Below, in pieces: positions 1-7,738 of a DNA stretch of 64,000 nucleotides. Under the pieces are notes generated by a model, which was given only the letters and a program-made list of their open reading frames with translations, ran no database searches and had not been told where the DNA came from. The stretch is from Hungatella sp. UBA7603 (GTDB taxonomy: Bacteria; Bacillota; Clostridia; Lachnospirales; Lachnospiraceae). A program made the translations under genes and the position numbers. The stretch spans positions 1 to 64,000 of the forward strand of contig DLJZ01000002.1 of the NCBI GenBank assembly GCA_002478865.1, written 5' to 3'. Each line of letters opens with the position of its first letter. The stretch's first letter is position 1.

Positions 1-285
1 TAACTTTTGGGGGTCAGTTCATTTCGTCCCTACTTTTAATTACATAGTAAAGTGTTATCACTGTATCACGTTGTTTTTGATGATTATACCCCCTCTCCTC
101 TTTCTATTCTTTAATTAATAAGAGAATATATCTGAATGATTTCCACCTTTTTTTAATATGAAACCTTAATATTGATAAGCCTTTAGTAAAAGGCAACTAT
201 AAATGATTTAGATAACAATATAATATATATTGAAAATAAAATTTAGAGTTGATTTACTTTTTATAACTTAATTTTATTAATAAAA
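1..285. other. AT-rich non-coding region upstream of the BlaI-like gene
   Basis: No open frame with a ribosome binding site or recognisable protein signature is visible. The stretch is very AT-rich and probably holds the end of whatever precedes the window and upstream regulatory DNA for the BlaI-like gene. No clear terminator or RNA gene was recognised. Confidence 0.5.
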
Positions 286-314
286 TTGACATATAATATA
301 AAATAATATATCAT
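286..314 (+). promoter_or_regulatory. Sigma-A type promoter of the blaI/M56/peptide operon
   Basis: A perfect -35 TTGACA (286-291) is followed after 17 bp by TATCAT (309-314), which matches the vegetative consensus well. It lies about 40 bp before the BlaI-like start codon. I did not see a clear BlaI-type TACA/TGTA dyad, so the operator position is open. Confidence 0.6.
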
Positions 315-351
315 TACAATAAACTACGTACCCCTTAAGGAGAAATGACAG

Positions 352-768
352 ATGCCCAGAACAAAAAGTTCTTCATTACTAACGGATAGAGAAATGGATG
401 TCATGAAAATATTATGGAGCAGCAAAGAACCGCTAGTCGCTTCGGAAATCGCCAAGAAAGGGGATTCCTTAAGCAACAACACGGTTCAGTCTGTTCTACG
501 AAAGCTTTTGGAAAAAAAGTATATTGTAGTCGCTGATATCGTTTACAGCGGTACTGTACTAACACGAAGCTATAAGCCCATCGTATTAAAGAAGGATATA
601 CTATTGGAACAATTTGTAAGTCAGTTTAATAAAGATGATGATACCATCCCTATTCCTAGCTTAGTTGGAACTTTATTAAAACATGAAAAAAATGAAAAAG
701 AGACTATAGAGAAATTAGAAAAATTACTTGAGGAAAGAAAGAATATACTTAACCAAGAGGAAAAATAA
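352..768 (+). CDS. BlaI/MecI-family winged-helix repressor
   Basis: This 138-residue protein looks like a BlaI/MecI repressor. The N-terminal part reads LTDREMDVMKILW, then a helix-turn-helix with SNNTVQSVLRKL (about residues 40-55), which is the DNA-recognition region of the family. The C-terminal half is charged and helical, as expected for the dimerisation and protease-sensitive part. The start has an AAGGAG site just upstream. The M56 protease gene begins 1 bp after its stop, the classic blaI-blaR arrangement. In known systems the membrane protease triggers cleavage of the repressor. No beta-lactamase or PBP2a gene is nearby, so the target is probably this operon itself and its small secreted product. 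The family call is firm; the regulon is inferred. Confidence 0.88.
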   Translation: MPRTKSSSLLTDREMDVMKILWSSKEPLVASEIAKKGDSLSNNTVQSVLRKLLEKKYIVVADIVYSGTVLTRSYKPIVLKKDILLEQFVSQFNKDDDTIPIPSLVGTLLKHEKNEKETIEKLEKLLEERKNILNQEEK

Positions 769-769
769 A

Positions 770-1930
770 ATGTTTTTATCGTCTTCTGCATTAATAACTA
801 TAGTACTAACAACTAATTTAACCATTGCAGCTCTATGGCTTTTTCTTAAAAGCCATAGAAGGCTGATACAAATAAGCATCAGTACTATCTTTATAGGTAT
901 TTTTTTAGTTTTACTTCGCTTGCTGCTTCCTATCGAGTTTGGATTCCAAAAAACCATTGGGGAATCTTATATACTTCCATTCTTATTTTCCTTCTTCTTC
1001 ACACCGGTATTAGAATTTATTGCTCCTGGATTATATATATATCATATCATTTTATTTATTTGGGTGGTGGGCTTTATATGTATGGGATTTCGGACTATAA
1101 TTTGTCATATCATGTTTCGATATTCCATCGGCCAGGAATCCCCCCTTATGGATGAAGCTATTTTAAGCATATTACATAAAATTGAAGAATCTCATGGTAA
1201 ATCAAGTGATTTTGTTATTGTCAGGACCAGTAAAATATCTGTTCCCATGTATATAGGATTATTTACCCCTAAAATACTATTGCCTGACATTAACTTATCT
1301 GAGGAAGAATTATATTATATTCTTTTCCATGAAGCCACTCATTATTATAAACATGATTTATGGGTAAAGCTTTTGCTCGAACTTACCTGTATCATTTACT
1401 GGTGGAATCCATTTATTTATATTTTGAAACAGGACATAGATAAGATCATGGAGATACGAGTAGATTTGGCAGTGACAAACAATTTTGACGAGATTGATAA
1501 GATAAAATACTTAGAATGTTTATTAAAAATTGCCAGAGGAAATAGCTCACCTGAACTTAACAGTTTATCACTTACTTTCGACAGTAGAACCGCTTCCGTT
1601 CTCTCTCAACGCTTTCAGATCATTCTAGATAAAAGTATGCTTAAGAAATCAGGTGTTTTTCATAAAGCACTATTAGTATTCTTATTATCTATATTTGTTT
1701 TAAGTTCTCTTTTTGTCCTTGAACCATACTCTTTTAAATCCGATGTTCAAGAGTATACCGTGGAACTCACACCTCAAACGGCTTATTTAGTTCATAATAA
1801 GAAAAAAGGATATGATGTTTACGTATATAATAGATATTTTGCTACAGTTACACGAATTAGGGATTCATACTCTAATTTGAAAATATACAATAATTTAGAG
1901 GAGGCTTTATTATATGAAAGTAAAAAGTAA
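770..1930 (+). CDS. M56-family membrane metalloprotease (BlaR1/MecR1-like, no penicillin-binding domain)
   Basis: I chose the ATG at 770 (386 residues), which has AGAGG 9 bp upstream and follows the blaI stop; a longer frame to 728 runs back into blaI. Several hydrophobic segments lie in the N-terminal 130 residues, then a cytosolic zinc protease region with HEATH (H187, E188, H191) and a downstream EIRVDLAV helix that corresponds to the third-ligand region. A last membrane segment (FLLSIFVLSSLFVL) is followed by only about 55 residues outside the cell. BlaR1 and MecR1 carry a roughly 250-residue penicillin-binding sensor there; this protein does not, so it should sense something else. Its 3' end overlaps the peptide gene by 17 bp. 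Confidence 0.85.
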   Translation: MFLSSSALITIVLTTNLTIAALWLFLKSHRRLIQISISTIFIGIFLVLLRLLLPIEFGFQKTIGESYILPFLFSFFFTPVLEFIAPGLYIYHIILFIWVVGFICMGFRTIICHIMFRYSIGQESPLMDEAILSILHKIEESHGKSSDFVIVRTSKISVPMYIGLFTPKILLPDINLSEEELYYILFHEATHYYKHDLWVKLLLELTCIIYWWNPFIYILKQDIDKIMEIRVDLAVTNNFDEIDKIKYLECLLKIARGNSSPELNSLSLTFDSRTASVLSQRFQIILDKSMLKKSGVFHKALLVFLLSIFVLSSLFVLEPYSFKSDVQEYTVELTPQTAYLVHNKKKGYDVYVYNRYFATVTRIRDSYSNLKIYNNLEEALLYESKK

Positions 1931-2171
1931 AAAAATCCTGTTATCTCTGGCGGTGTTGTCAGTTGGTACCATGATGCTGCCAATTGAAGCTTTTGCCCAG
2001 TCACAAGCAACGAATACGTCTATGATGACACAGGAACCGTCATCTGAAGGTTATCATCTAAATGCTCAAATAATTGAATGGCGCTATAAAACAGTGAACG
2101 GGAAAATGTATCGTCGACAATACAATTATTCCAGAGAAAAGTGGATCGGGGAATGGGAACTCTGTGATTAA
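1914..2171 (+). CDS. Small secreted peptide coupled to the BlaI/M56 pair, function unknown
   Basis: This 85-residue product has a typical Sec signal peptide: a KKK N-terminus, a hydrophobic run (ILLSLAVLSVGTMM) and an AFAQS cleavage site, leaving about 57 residues. The mature part ends in an aromatic, basic pattern (EWRYK, NGKMYRRQYNYS, KWIGEWELC) with one cysteine at the third-last position. A strong AGAGGAGG site lies 9 bp before the ATG, inside the end of the M56 gene. The 17-bp overlap implies translational coupling. A terminator follows. I do not recognise a characterised family. It could be an immunity or signal peptide whose amount is set by the protease/repressor pair, but that is inference. 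Confidence 0.75.
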   Translation: MKVKSKKILLSLAVLSVGTMMLPIEAFAQSQATNTSMMTQEPSSEGYHLNAQIIEWRYKTVNGKMYRRQYNYSREKWIGEWELCD

Positions 2172-2233
2172 TCTTTATAAAGATGTCACTTATGAAATTA
2201 CAGTTCTTTTGCAACCTTTGTATCGATAAAATT

Positions 2234-2297
2234 AAAGGAAGAGGGTCTCACTCTATCACATCATTTTTGATGATCTTGTGAGGTCCTCTTCCTTTTT
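2234..2297 (+). terminator. Rho-independent terminator of the BlaI/M56/peptide operon
   Basis: A long inverted repeat pairs AAAGGAAGAG with CTCTTCCTTT at the outside and TCTCAC with GTGAG inside. It ends in a T-run and sits about 60 bp after the peptide gene. Confidence 0.8.
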
Positions 2298-2382
2298 CAT
2301 TGTCAATAAAATAATCCCCTCAATTTAAAGCACATAAATACATGTTACTTGTACCAAGCCCAAGAAATATCCACCTCATTCT

Positions 2383-3117
2383 TCATGAAGCCATCACGTC
2401 CTTATTCCTAAGCCATAATACAGCAATCCCCGTGGATGCCACTAAAAAGACTGCACTGCTTAAAAGAAGCTGGGAAGGAGTGCAAATCATTGGACCACCT
2501 GGGCTATTGGCTCTCATGCCAATGCTCAAAAGAGTATAGGGATAAAAGGCCCCTGCTCCCTTAGAAAGTGCCGCTACCCCACCGATTCCTCCAATCATTG
2601 CGATCCCAACCGGTACCGCAAAGCTGCGAATCATAAGGGATAGACATAGTTGTACTCCACAAATCACAATCCCTCCAACCATACCATAAGCCAGCCATTC
2701 AAAAAGCTCTGGCGGTACTGGTCCTGAAAGATTGGACAGCTTTCCACAGATAATAAACAAGATTCCTACCCACACCTGGGTGGCAATTACCATAACCGAA
2801 GCGGTAAAGAGCTTGGAAAGATAAATATAAGGTATTGGCACAGGAAGAGTCATGACCGAATTCCAGTTATGATTGGTGTGTTCCAGACGACAGAGATAGG
2901 AACAGTAAACTCCAATGGTTGGCGGAAGGAAGAAATAGCAGGTGAACAAGGTGTGCTGTGTCCACAAGCTGTACCAGTAATTATCTAAAATATCAATATT
3001 TTGAACGTAGTTAAAGGTTCCCATAATGGCCGGCAGAATTGGTAAGAAGAAAAAGGCAAGCCAGACAGGACTGCGCTTTAACTTCATCTGTTCTGCGCGA
3101 ATTGTTTTTAATAACAT
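2383..3117 (-). CDS. Lantibiotic-immunity-type ABC transporter permease (MutG/SpaG/CprC-like)
   Basis: A 244-residue ABC-2 type permease with about six hydrophobic segments. The N-terminus (MLLKTIRAEQMKLKRSPVW) is typical of the lantibiotic immunity permeases, which begin with a cytosolic E-x-x-K-x-K-R stretch. It is the last gene of a three-gene minus-strand operon, 3 bp after the previous permease. In such systems two different permeases and one ATPase expel or exclude cationic antimicrobial peptides at the membrane. The clostridial CprABC-CprRK system has the same design. The peptide recognised here cannot be read from sequence. Confidence 0.82.
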   Translation of the reverse strand: MLLKTIRAEQMKLKRSPVWLAFFFLPILPAIMGTFNYVQNIDILDNYWYSLWTQHTLFTCYFFLPPTIGVYCSYLCRLEHTNHNWNSVMTLPVPIPYIYLSKLFTASVMVIATQVWVGILFIICGKLSNLSGPVPPELFEWLAYGMVGGIVICGVQLCLSLMIRSFAVPVGIAMIGGIGGVAALSKGAGAFYPYTLLSIGMRANSPGGPMICTPSQLLLSSAVFLVASTGIAVLWLRNKDVMAS

Positions 3118-3120
3118 AGT

Positions 3121-3870
3121 TTACCACTCCTTTCTGGCAAATGATCGGTGCCCATAAATATAGATTGCCAAAAACATCCCAACCAGTAAAAATACACCCA
3201 GCCAATCAATGGGAACATAATAAAAGTCTGAAATTCTAGTACTCTCATCCCAGTTTAACCCGACCCGCATCATGACCCCGTAATAACCCCAAATCAGGAG
3301 TTTACCAATGCCCTTAGGCAAAAACATACTAAATAATCCAGCAAGACTGCCTATAAGTCCTATCGTAAGGGGTACCATTTGATTTGAAAAATGAAGAGAT
3401 AACACCTGTTGAAGCAGCAATATAGTAACATGAACGCCTATGGTAGAAATCAGATAGAACAAAATCTTATCCCAGGGAATGGGACCTCCAAAGCCCATGA
3501 TCACTCCAAAGGAAAGAATCATTAAGACCTGAAGCACTGCAATTGCCACCACCTGAATGACTCCACACATGTACTTGGCATGGAACAAAGTTTCCGCAGG
3601 TATTATGGTCTCTAACAGCTTAAAGGTCTGTCCTTTGTGCTCCACATCGCAAAGCCTGGAAGCCAAAACAGCGATTATAATAGGCATCATAATGGCATTT
3701 AAAATGGGAAAATGATAGAGACATTGATACCAGCCCTGAGCCAGCTTTTCCCCTCTCATGTTGCCAAAGGAATATAGTCCCCATAAGCACTGGACTCCTA
3801 AAAGAACAGCTACTGTGGTAAAAATCCCTTTTCTTTTTATTTTTTGAAATTCCATAGCAAGTGCTTTCAT
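3121..3870 (-). CDS. Lantibiotic-immunity-type ABC transporter permease (MutE/SpaE/CprB-like)
   Basis: A 249-residue membrane protein with an N-terminal cytosolic motif (MKALAMEFQKIKRKG) and about six transmembrane helices, the layout of LanE-type permeases. Its ATG overlaps the stop of the ATPase gene in a TAATG junction, so the two are translationally coupled. The second permease follows after 3 bp. Two related but non-identical permeases of about 245-250 residues are characteristic of LanFEG immunity transporters, which distinguishes this from ordinary drug exporters with one permease. Confidence 0.82.
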   Translation of the reverse strand: MKALAMEFQKIKRKGIFTTVAVLLGVQCLWGLYSFGNMRGEKLAQGWYQCLYHFPILNAIMMPIIIAVLASRLCDVEHKGQTFKLLETIIPAETLFHAKYMCGVIQVVAIAVLQVLMILSFGVIMGFGGPIPWDKILFYLISTIGVHVTILLLQQVLSLHFSNQMVPLTIGLIGSLAGLFSMFLPKGIGKLLIWGYYGVMMRVGLNWDESTRISDFYYVPIDWLGVFLLVGMFLAIYIYGHRSFARKEW

Positions 3871-4784
3871 TATAGACTCACCGCCGTTCCTGTTAATTCT
3901 ATGAAGATCTCTTCCAGTGTCTTTTTCCTTTCTTCCACGCGGATAACTCCAATGGTTTCATGAAAAAGATGAGATATATGAGTAGCAAGTTCCTGATCTG
4001 AAAGTTCTGGTAAGAGTAGAAATGCGCCATCCTCTCCACACATAATTCCATTTCTTTGAAATACCGCTTTGGCATTTTCATTATTCAGGGTACGAACTGC
4101 TATACTGCTCTTGCTCTTATCATGAAGAACCTTTAAGCTATCCTGAAATACCAGCTCTCCTTTGCTGATTACTCCGATGTAATCTGCCATCTGTTCAATC
4201 TCATTTAAGAGATGGCTGGAAACCATGACTGTCATTCCAAAAGTCTTTGGAAGGGAACGTATGAGTTCACGCATCTCCTGGATTCCTGCGGGGTCAAGAC
4301 CATTGGTTGGCTCATCAAGTACCAGAAGCTTTGGATTTCCAAGAAGCGCACCTGCCAGGCCCAGTCGTTGTTTCATTCCCAGGGAGTACTGCCCTGCTTT
4401 TTTATCCCTTTGATTTTCCAGGCGGACAATCTTTAATACCCTGTCGATTTCCTCCTCTGGCACACCTTTTAAGGTGCTGATGATTTTTAAATTTTCCCTT
4501 CCGGTTAAGTGGGCATAATAGCTTGGGGATTCTATGAGTGAACCAGCGTCTTTTAATATGCTAAGCCGGTTGTTGCGATCCATCTCTTTCCCAAAGACGG
4601 TAATGGTTCCACTGGTCGGTTTTGAAAGTCCCAGTATCATTTTCATTGTAGTGGTCTTACCAGCTCCATTGGGGCCTAAAAATCCGTAGACCACACCCCT
4701 TGGCACTTTTAAGTCCAGATCGTTTACACTTATAGATTCTCCATATTTCTTGCAAAGAGCACTTGTGGTTATGATATCCGTCAT
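3870..4784 (-). CDS. ABC transporter ATPase, lantibiotic/bacitracin protection type (BcrA/LanF/CprA-like)
   Basis: The start is taken at 4784 (304 residues), where AAAGGAGAG lies at a proper distance; an upstream in-frame ATG at 4826 has no better signal. Walker A is GPNGAGKTT (about residues 37-45), the signature is YSLGMKQRLGLAGAL and Walker B is LLVLDEPTNGLDP. The roughly 80-residue C-terminal extension after the H-loop is usual in BcrA/LanF proteins. It powers the two permeases encoded behind it. It is divergent from an OmpR-type regulator and kinase that probably induce it. The substrate class (cationic peptide antibiotics) is inferred from family and context. Confidence 0.87.
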   Translation of the reverse strand: MTDIITTSALCKKYGESISVNDLDLKVPRGVVYGFLGPNGAGKTTTMKMILGLSKPTSGTITVFGKEMDRNNRLSILKDAGSLIESPSYYAHLTGRENLKIISTLKGVPEEEIDRVLKIVRLENQRDKKAGQYSLGMKQRLGLAGALLGNPKLLVLDEPTNGLDPAGIQEMRELIRSLPKTFGMTVMVSSHLLNEIEQMADYIGVISKGELVFQDSLKVLHDKSKSSIAVRTLNNENAKAVFQRNGIMCGEDGAFLLLPELSDQELATHISHLFHETIGVIRVEERKKTLEEIFIELTGTAVSL

Positions 4785-4831
4785 TGTTATACTCTCCTTT
4801 TCTTTTTGATGTGTTAATGGTAACAAAGGCG

Positions 4832-4872
4832 CCTTACATCTGACTGTAGGCCACCTTACATTTACCTTAAAC
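4832..4872. promoter_or_regulatory. Direct repeats in the divergent promoter region, probable response-regulator site
   Basis: CCTTACAT occurs at 4832-4839 and again at 4854-4861, a 22-bp period (two helical turns). A weaker copy, CCTTAAAC, follows at 4865-4872 after another 11 bp. Direct repeats in this register are typical of OmpR-family binding sites. They lie between the transporter operon and the regulator gene, so they may control both directions. Confidence 0.5.
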
Positions 4873-4882
4873 TTTGTTTTTT

Positions 4883-4912
4883 TTGTCCAATTTCATTTTT
4901 TTCGGCTATAAT
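4883..4912 (+). promoter_or_regulatory. Probable promoter of the response regulator/kinase operon
   Basis: A TATAAT box at 4907-4912 is preceded by TTGTCC (4883-4888) with an 18-bp gap. The -10 is perfect and the -35 is weak, consistent with an activated promoter next to the repeat array. Confidence 0.5.
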
Positions 4913-4945
4913 ACAAATAAAAAGATAGGAAAGGATGAGACGCCA

Positions 4946-5665
4946 ATGATAGATGTCTATGACTGTAAATTGCTTTTAGTGGATGATGAACCAGAGCTTC
5001 GCAGAATGGTGATTGCTATCTTGAAACAAAACGGTTTTAAGAAAATCATCTCAGCTGGAAACTGCAGCGAGGCACGCCATCTGTTTGCGCTGGAAAAACC
5101 AGAGGTTGTAATCCTTGATGTTTCTCTGCCTGATGGAGACGGCTTTTCCCTGATGCGTGATTTTAGGGCTTCCTCCTCCGTTCCGGTGCTGTTTCTTTCT
5201 GCCAGAGATGAAGATGATGACCGGCTGCTGGGCCTTGGGCTTGGTGCCGATGATTATATGACCAAACCATTTCTCCCAAGGGAACTGGTATTAAGGCTTC
5301 ATGCTATTTTAAACCGTACTTATTTTCCTGCTGTCTTAAGCCAGAAATTAAAACCTGTGTTCTCCCTGGGAGATATTAAAATAGATTTAAATAGTTGTGA
5401 AGTGACCTCACAAAAAGGCAACGCTACCCTTACGGCTAAGGAATTTGCCCTTTTGGAAAAGCTATATGAAAACCAGGAGAAAATCGTGACCGGAGACAAC
5501 TTATGTATGGCCGTCTGGGGGGATTCCCTTTATGGGTATGAGAATACCTTAATGGTTCATATCCGCCGCCTTAGGGAAAAGATAGAACCTATCCCCTCTT
5601 CCCCTAAGTACCTGACAACCGTCCGTGGTCTTGGCTATAAGCTGACGGGGGTAACGGTTCTATGA
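4946..5665 (+). CDS. OmpR-family response regulator (CprR/LanR-like)
   Basis: The ATG at 4946 is preferred (239 residues): it has AGGAAAGGA upstream and puts the receiver domain at the normal place. The receiver has the acidic pair DD (13-14), phosphoacceptor D58 in VVILDVSLPDGDG and lysine in YMTKPF. The C-terminal winged helix contains LTAKEFALLEKL and TVRGLGYKL, both typical of OmpR/PhoB proteins. It overlaps the kinase gene by 4 bp, so they are co-translated. Position next to the LanFEG-type transporter suggests it induces peptide resistance. Confidence 0.88.
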   Translation: MIDVYDCKLLLVDDEPELRRMVIAILKQNGFKKIISAGNCSEARHLFALEKPEVVILDVSLPDGDGFSLMRDFRASSSVPVLFLSARDEDDDRLLGLGLGADDYMTKPFLPRELVLRLHAILNRTYFPAVLSQKLKPVFSLGDIKIDLNSCEVTSQKGNATLTAKEFALLEKLYENQEKIVTGDNLCMAVWGDSLYGYENTLMVHIRRLREKIEPIPSSPKYLTTVRGLGYKLTGVTVL

Positions 5666-7170
5666 AAAGCATGATGAAGGTATTATCTCGTTATGTGCTA
5701 TCAGCCGCAGCGGTCGCCGTCCTTTTGCTGGTCATTAATTTTGCAATCTTCACCATCTGGCTTTTTACAGAAAAAGATGAGAAGAATTATTACAGCATCA
5801 GACAGACTGCGGACCAGCTAACATTTACCAGGGAGGGATATAAACTTACCGGTTCTGGCAGAGATCAGCTTGAACGAAACAATCAATGGGCAATGCTTCT
5901 AGATCCGGCTGGCAAAGTAATCTGGAATTATAAGCTTCCGGCTGATGTTCCTCAGAGTTATTCCATTTCAGATGTGGCAGGATTTTCTCGGTGGTACTTA
6001 AAGGATTATCCCGTATCTGTCTGGCGGTACAACGATGGCCTACTGGTTGTTGGAAGCCCCAAGGACACCATGTGGAAGTTAGGCATTATGATTCCTCAAA
6101 AATCCATGGAAAATTTAAATTTCTGGATTCCCCTGTTTCTGATATTAAATACCATCACTGCAATTTTCTTTGCCTTAATGTTAGGCCTTCGGCTGTTTCG
6201 TTCCTTAAAGCTGATTTCAAACGGGATTCAGGATATGGCAGAAAAACGGCCTGTGACTCTCCCGGTTAATGGAGTCCTTGGAGATCTTGCCGCGGGAATT
6301 AATAAAGCTTCCAGCCAGCTTATTCTACAGGAGACTGCCCTTAATAAAAGAGACAATGCACGCACCACATGGATTGCAGGAATCTCTCATGACATTCGTA
6401 CCCCCCTTGCCGTTGCGATGGGCTATGCCAGTCAGTTGGAAGAGGATGAGGGGCTTATGGATGAACAGAAAGACCTAGCAGGCATTGTAAGGCGTCAATG
6501 TCAGCGGATTAAGGATTTGGTAAGCGACTTAAACCTTGCCTCAAAGCTGGAATATGATATGCAGCCATTGAGAAAGGAACAGACCCCACTTGCCCCACTG
6601 ATTCGCAGTGTGGCGGCCGATATGATAAATGATCACATATCGGAGCAACACACCTTAGAGGTCTCCGTTTCGGACAATGCACAAAACGGGCAACTGCTTG
6701 GCGATAAACAGCTTCTAAAACGTGCCGTATCGAACCTTATTTTAAATAGCATAAAGCACAATCCAGAGGGCTGTGATATTAAAATCGAATTAAATAAGGA
6801 CGGGGAAAACTTTATTCTTTCTGTTGCAGATAATGGAACGGGGTTCCCAAAAGAAGTGTTTGAAAGATTGAATGAAACAAAGATGGATGCAGACCATAAG
6901 GAAGACGTGGGCCGTAAGGAAGACGTGGACCTTATGGAAAACGTGAACCATAAGAAAGACGTGAACCATAAGAAAGACGTTGACCATATGGAAGACATTG
7001 ACCATAAAAAGTGCGCAGAGCCAAATGATTTAAAAGAACAAAGCAGCCATGGCCTTGGACTTACCATAGTGCGTCAGATTATTAAAGCACACAATGGAAG
7101 CACTCATTTCTCCAATCTATCGAGAGGCGGCTGTCAGGTAATTTGTTATTTGCCAGCCTTGACCTCATAA
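5662..7170 (+). CDS. Sensor histidine kinase with a tandem-repeat insertion in the ATP lid
   Basis: A 502-residue membrane kinase: one membrane segment near residues 11-35, an extracytoplasmic part of about 110 residues, a second segment near 150-175, then the dimerisation helix with ISHDIRTP (H243), an N-box (NLILNSIKHNP), a G1 box (DNGTGFP) and a G2 box (SHGLGLTIV). Between G1 and G2, residues 411-452 are seven copies of a six-residue unit of the type DHKKDV, encoded by an 18-bp tandem repeat. ATP lids of this family are normally much shorter. It is co-expressed with the upstream regulator. Whether the insertion changes kinase activity is unknown. Confidence 0.87.
   Translation: MKSMMKVLSRYVLSAAAVAVLLLVINFAIFTIWLFTEKDEKNYYSIRQTADQLTFTREGYKLTGSGRDQLERNNQWAMLLDPAGKVIWNYKLPADVPQSYSISDVAGFSRWYLKDYPVSVWRYNDGLLVVGSPKDTMWKLGIMIPQKSMENLNFWIPLFLILNTITAIFFALMLGLRLFRSLKLISNGIQDMAEKRPVTLPVNGVLGDLAAGINKASSQLILQETALNKRDNARTTWIAGISHDIRTPLAVAMGYASQLEEDEGLMDEQKDLAGIVRRQCQRIKDLVSDLNLASKLEYDMQPLRKEQTPLAPLIRSVAADMINDHISEQHTLEVSVSDNAQNGQLLGDKQLLKRAVSNLILNSIKHNPEGCDIKIELNKDGENFILSVADNGTGFPKEVFERLNETKMDADHKEDVGRKEDVDLMENVNHKKDVNHKKDVDHMEDIDHKKCAEPNDLKEQSSHGLGLTIVRQIIKAHNGSTHFSNLSRGGCQVICYLPALTS
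6892..7017 (+). repeat. 18-bp tandem repeat (seven units) inside the kinase gene
   Basis: Seven 18-bp units begin at 6892, 6910, 6928, 6946, 6964, 6982 and 7000. Units 4 and 5 differ by a single base; the outer units are more diverged and the last has drifted most. All are in frame and none contains a stop. Copy number could change by slippage in steps of six codons. Confidence 0.9.
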
Positions 7171-7179
7171 AACCACATT

Positions 7180-7229
7180 AAAAAAGCTGAGCCTACAGAA
7201 TTAATTCCTGTCATAGACTCAGCTTTTTC
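7180..7229. terminator. Bidirectional terminator between the kinase and mutarotase genes
   Basis: AAAAAGCTGAG pairs with CTCAGCTTTTT around a 27-base loop, with A-rich and T-rich flanks on either side. It can serve both the plus-strand kinase operon and the minus-strand sugar operon that end here. Confidence 0.75.
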
Positions 7230-7249
7230 TATGTTTAGAAAGAAACGTT

Positions 7250-7684
7250 TTATACCACAACGCCCTTCTTTAATATAATATTTGCATACAGCTCTTTTTC
7301 TCCTGTCATAATAACTACAGTAGAATGGTCCTTTGTCCTATCATAAAAATCCCACTTGTCAATCTCTTCAAAGCAGTCTGCGCCTCGCTTATCATGCTTC
7401 GCCACTACTTCTTTATAAGTATCCCAAATTGGAGTCTTTACGTCATCCCCTTTTACCACTCCCATCAAAGTGACCGGGTGCTCTACATAGGTATCAAGAG
7501 GGAATAATTGAAGGATAGCATCTAAAATTTCAGGAACCCCGTGTCCATCCATTCGGATTACCTTCTTTCCATAGGTATGGCCTGGGAAATTACCGTCTCC
7601 AATGGTAAGTTCATCGGTGTGACCCATTTCACATAATACTTTTAATAACTCGGGACTGATAATTGGTGGTATTCCTTTTAACAT
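7250..7684 (-). CDS. RbsD/FucU-family sugar mutarotase
   Basis: This 144-residue protein matches the RbsD/FucU pyranase-mutarotase family over its whole length. The catalytic histidine region reads LCEMGHTDEL near the N-terminus, followed by GDGNFPGHTYG, and the end has the usual YANIILKKGVV strand. The length and the HTDELTIGDGNFP wording fit FucU (fucose mutarotase) better than RbsD, but the two are hard to separate. These cytosolic decamers speed up anomer exchange of freshly imported sugars. It is the last gene of the importer operon, separated from the binding-protein gene by a stable hairpin. Confidence 0.85.
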   Translation of the reverse strand: MLKGIPPIISPELLKVLCEMGHTDELTIGDGNFPGHTYGKKVIRMDGHGVPEILDAILQLFPLDTYVEHPVTLMGVVKGDDVKTPIWDTYKEVVAKHDKRGADCFEEIDKWDFYDRTKDHSTVVIMTGEKELYANIILKKGVVV

Positions 7685-7706
7685 AATACTCTCCTTTTCT
7701 CCAATA

Positions 7707-7731
7707 GCGCTCTTCTATAAAAGAAGAGCGC
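7707..7731 (-). promoter_or_regulatory. Intercistronic stem-loop between binding protein and mutarotase genes
   Basis: A perfect 10-bp stem (GCGCTCTTCT with AGAAGAGCGC) closes a 5-base loop right behind the binding-protein stop codon. There is no long U-run, so it more likely protects the 3' end of the abundant binding-protein mRNA or attenuates readthrough than ends transcription completely. Confidence 0.65.
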
Positions 7732-7738
7732 CAAATAT

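Noticed and set aside
770..1930. Calling the M56 protein a beta-lactam sensor (BlaR1)
   Set aside because: The penicillin-binding sensor domain is absent and no beta-lactamase gene is linked.
2020..2214. Minus-strand frame opposite the small secreted peptide
   Set aside because: No ribosome site or family pattern; the plus-strand peptide has a signal sequence, a strong ribosome site and translational coupling.
2342..2539. Plus-strand frame opposite the end of the permease gene at 2383
   Set aside because: It overlaps a well-supported permease on the other strand and has no ribosome site.
6892..7017. Short regularly repeated units that might be a CRISPR array
   Set aside because: The units are contiguous 18-bp repeats with no spacers, fully in frame within the kinase gene, and no cas gene is near. 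They are a coding minisatellite.
6633..7067. Long minus-strand frame opposite the kinase repeat, rich in W, S and F
   Set aside because: It has no ribosome site, its composition mirrors the repeat on the other strand, and the plus-strand kinase motifs continue through it.
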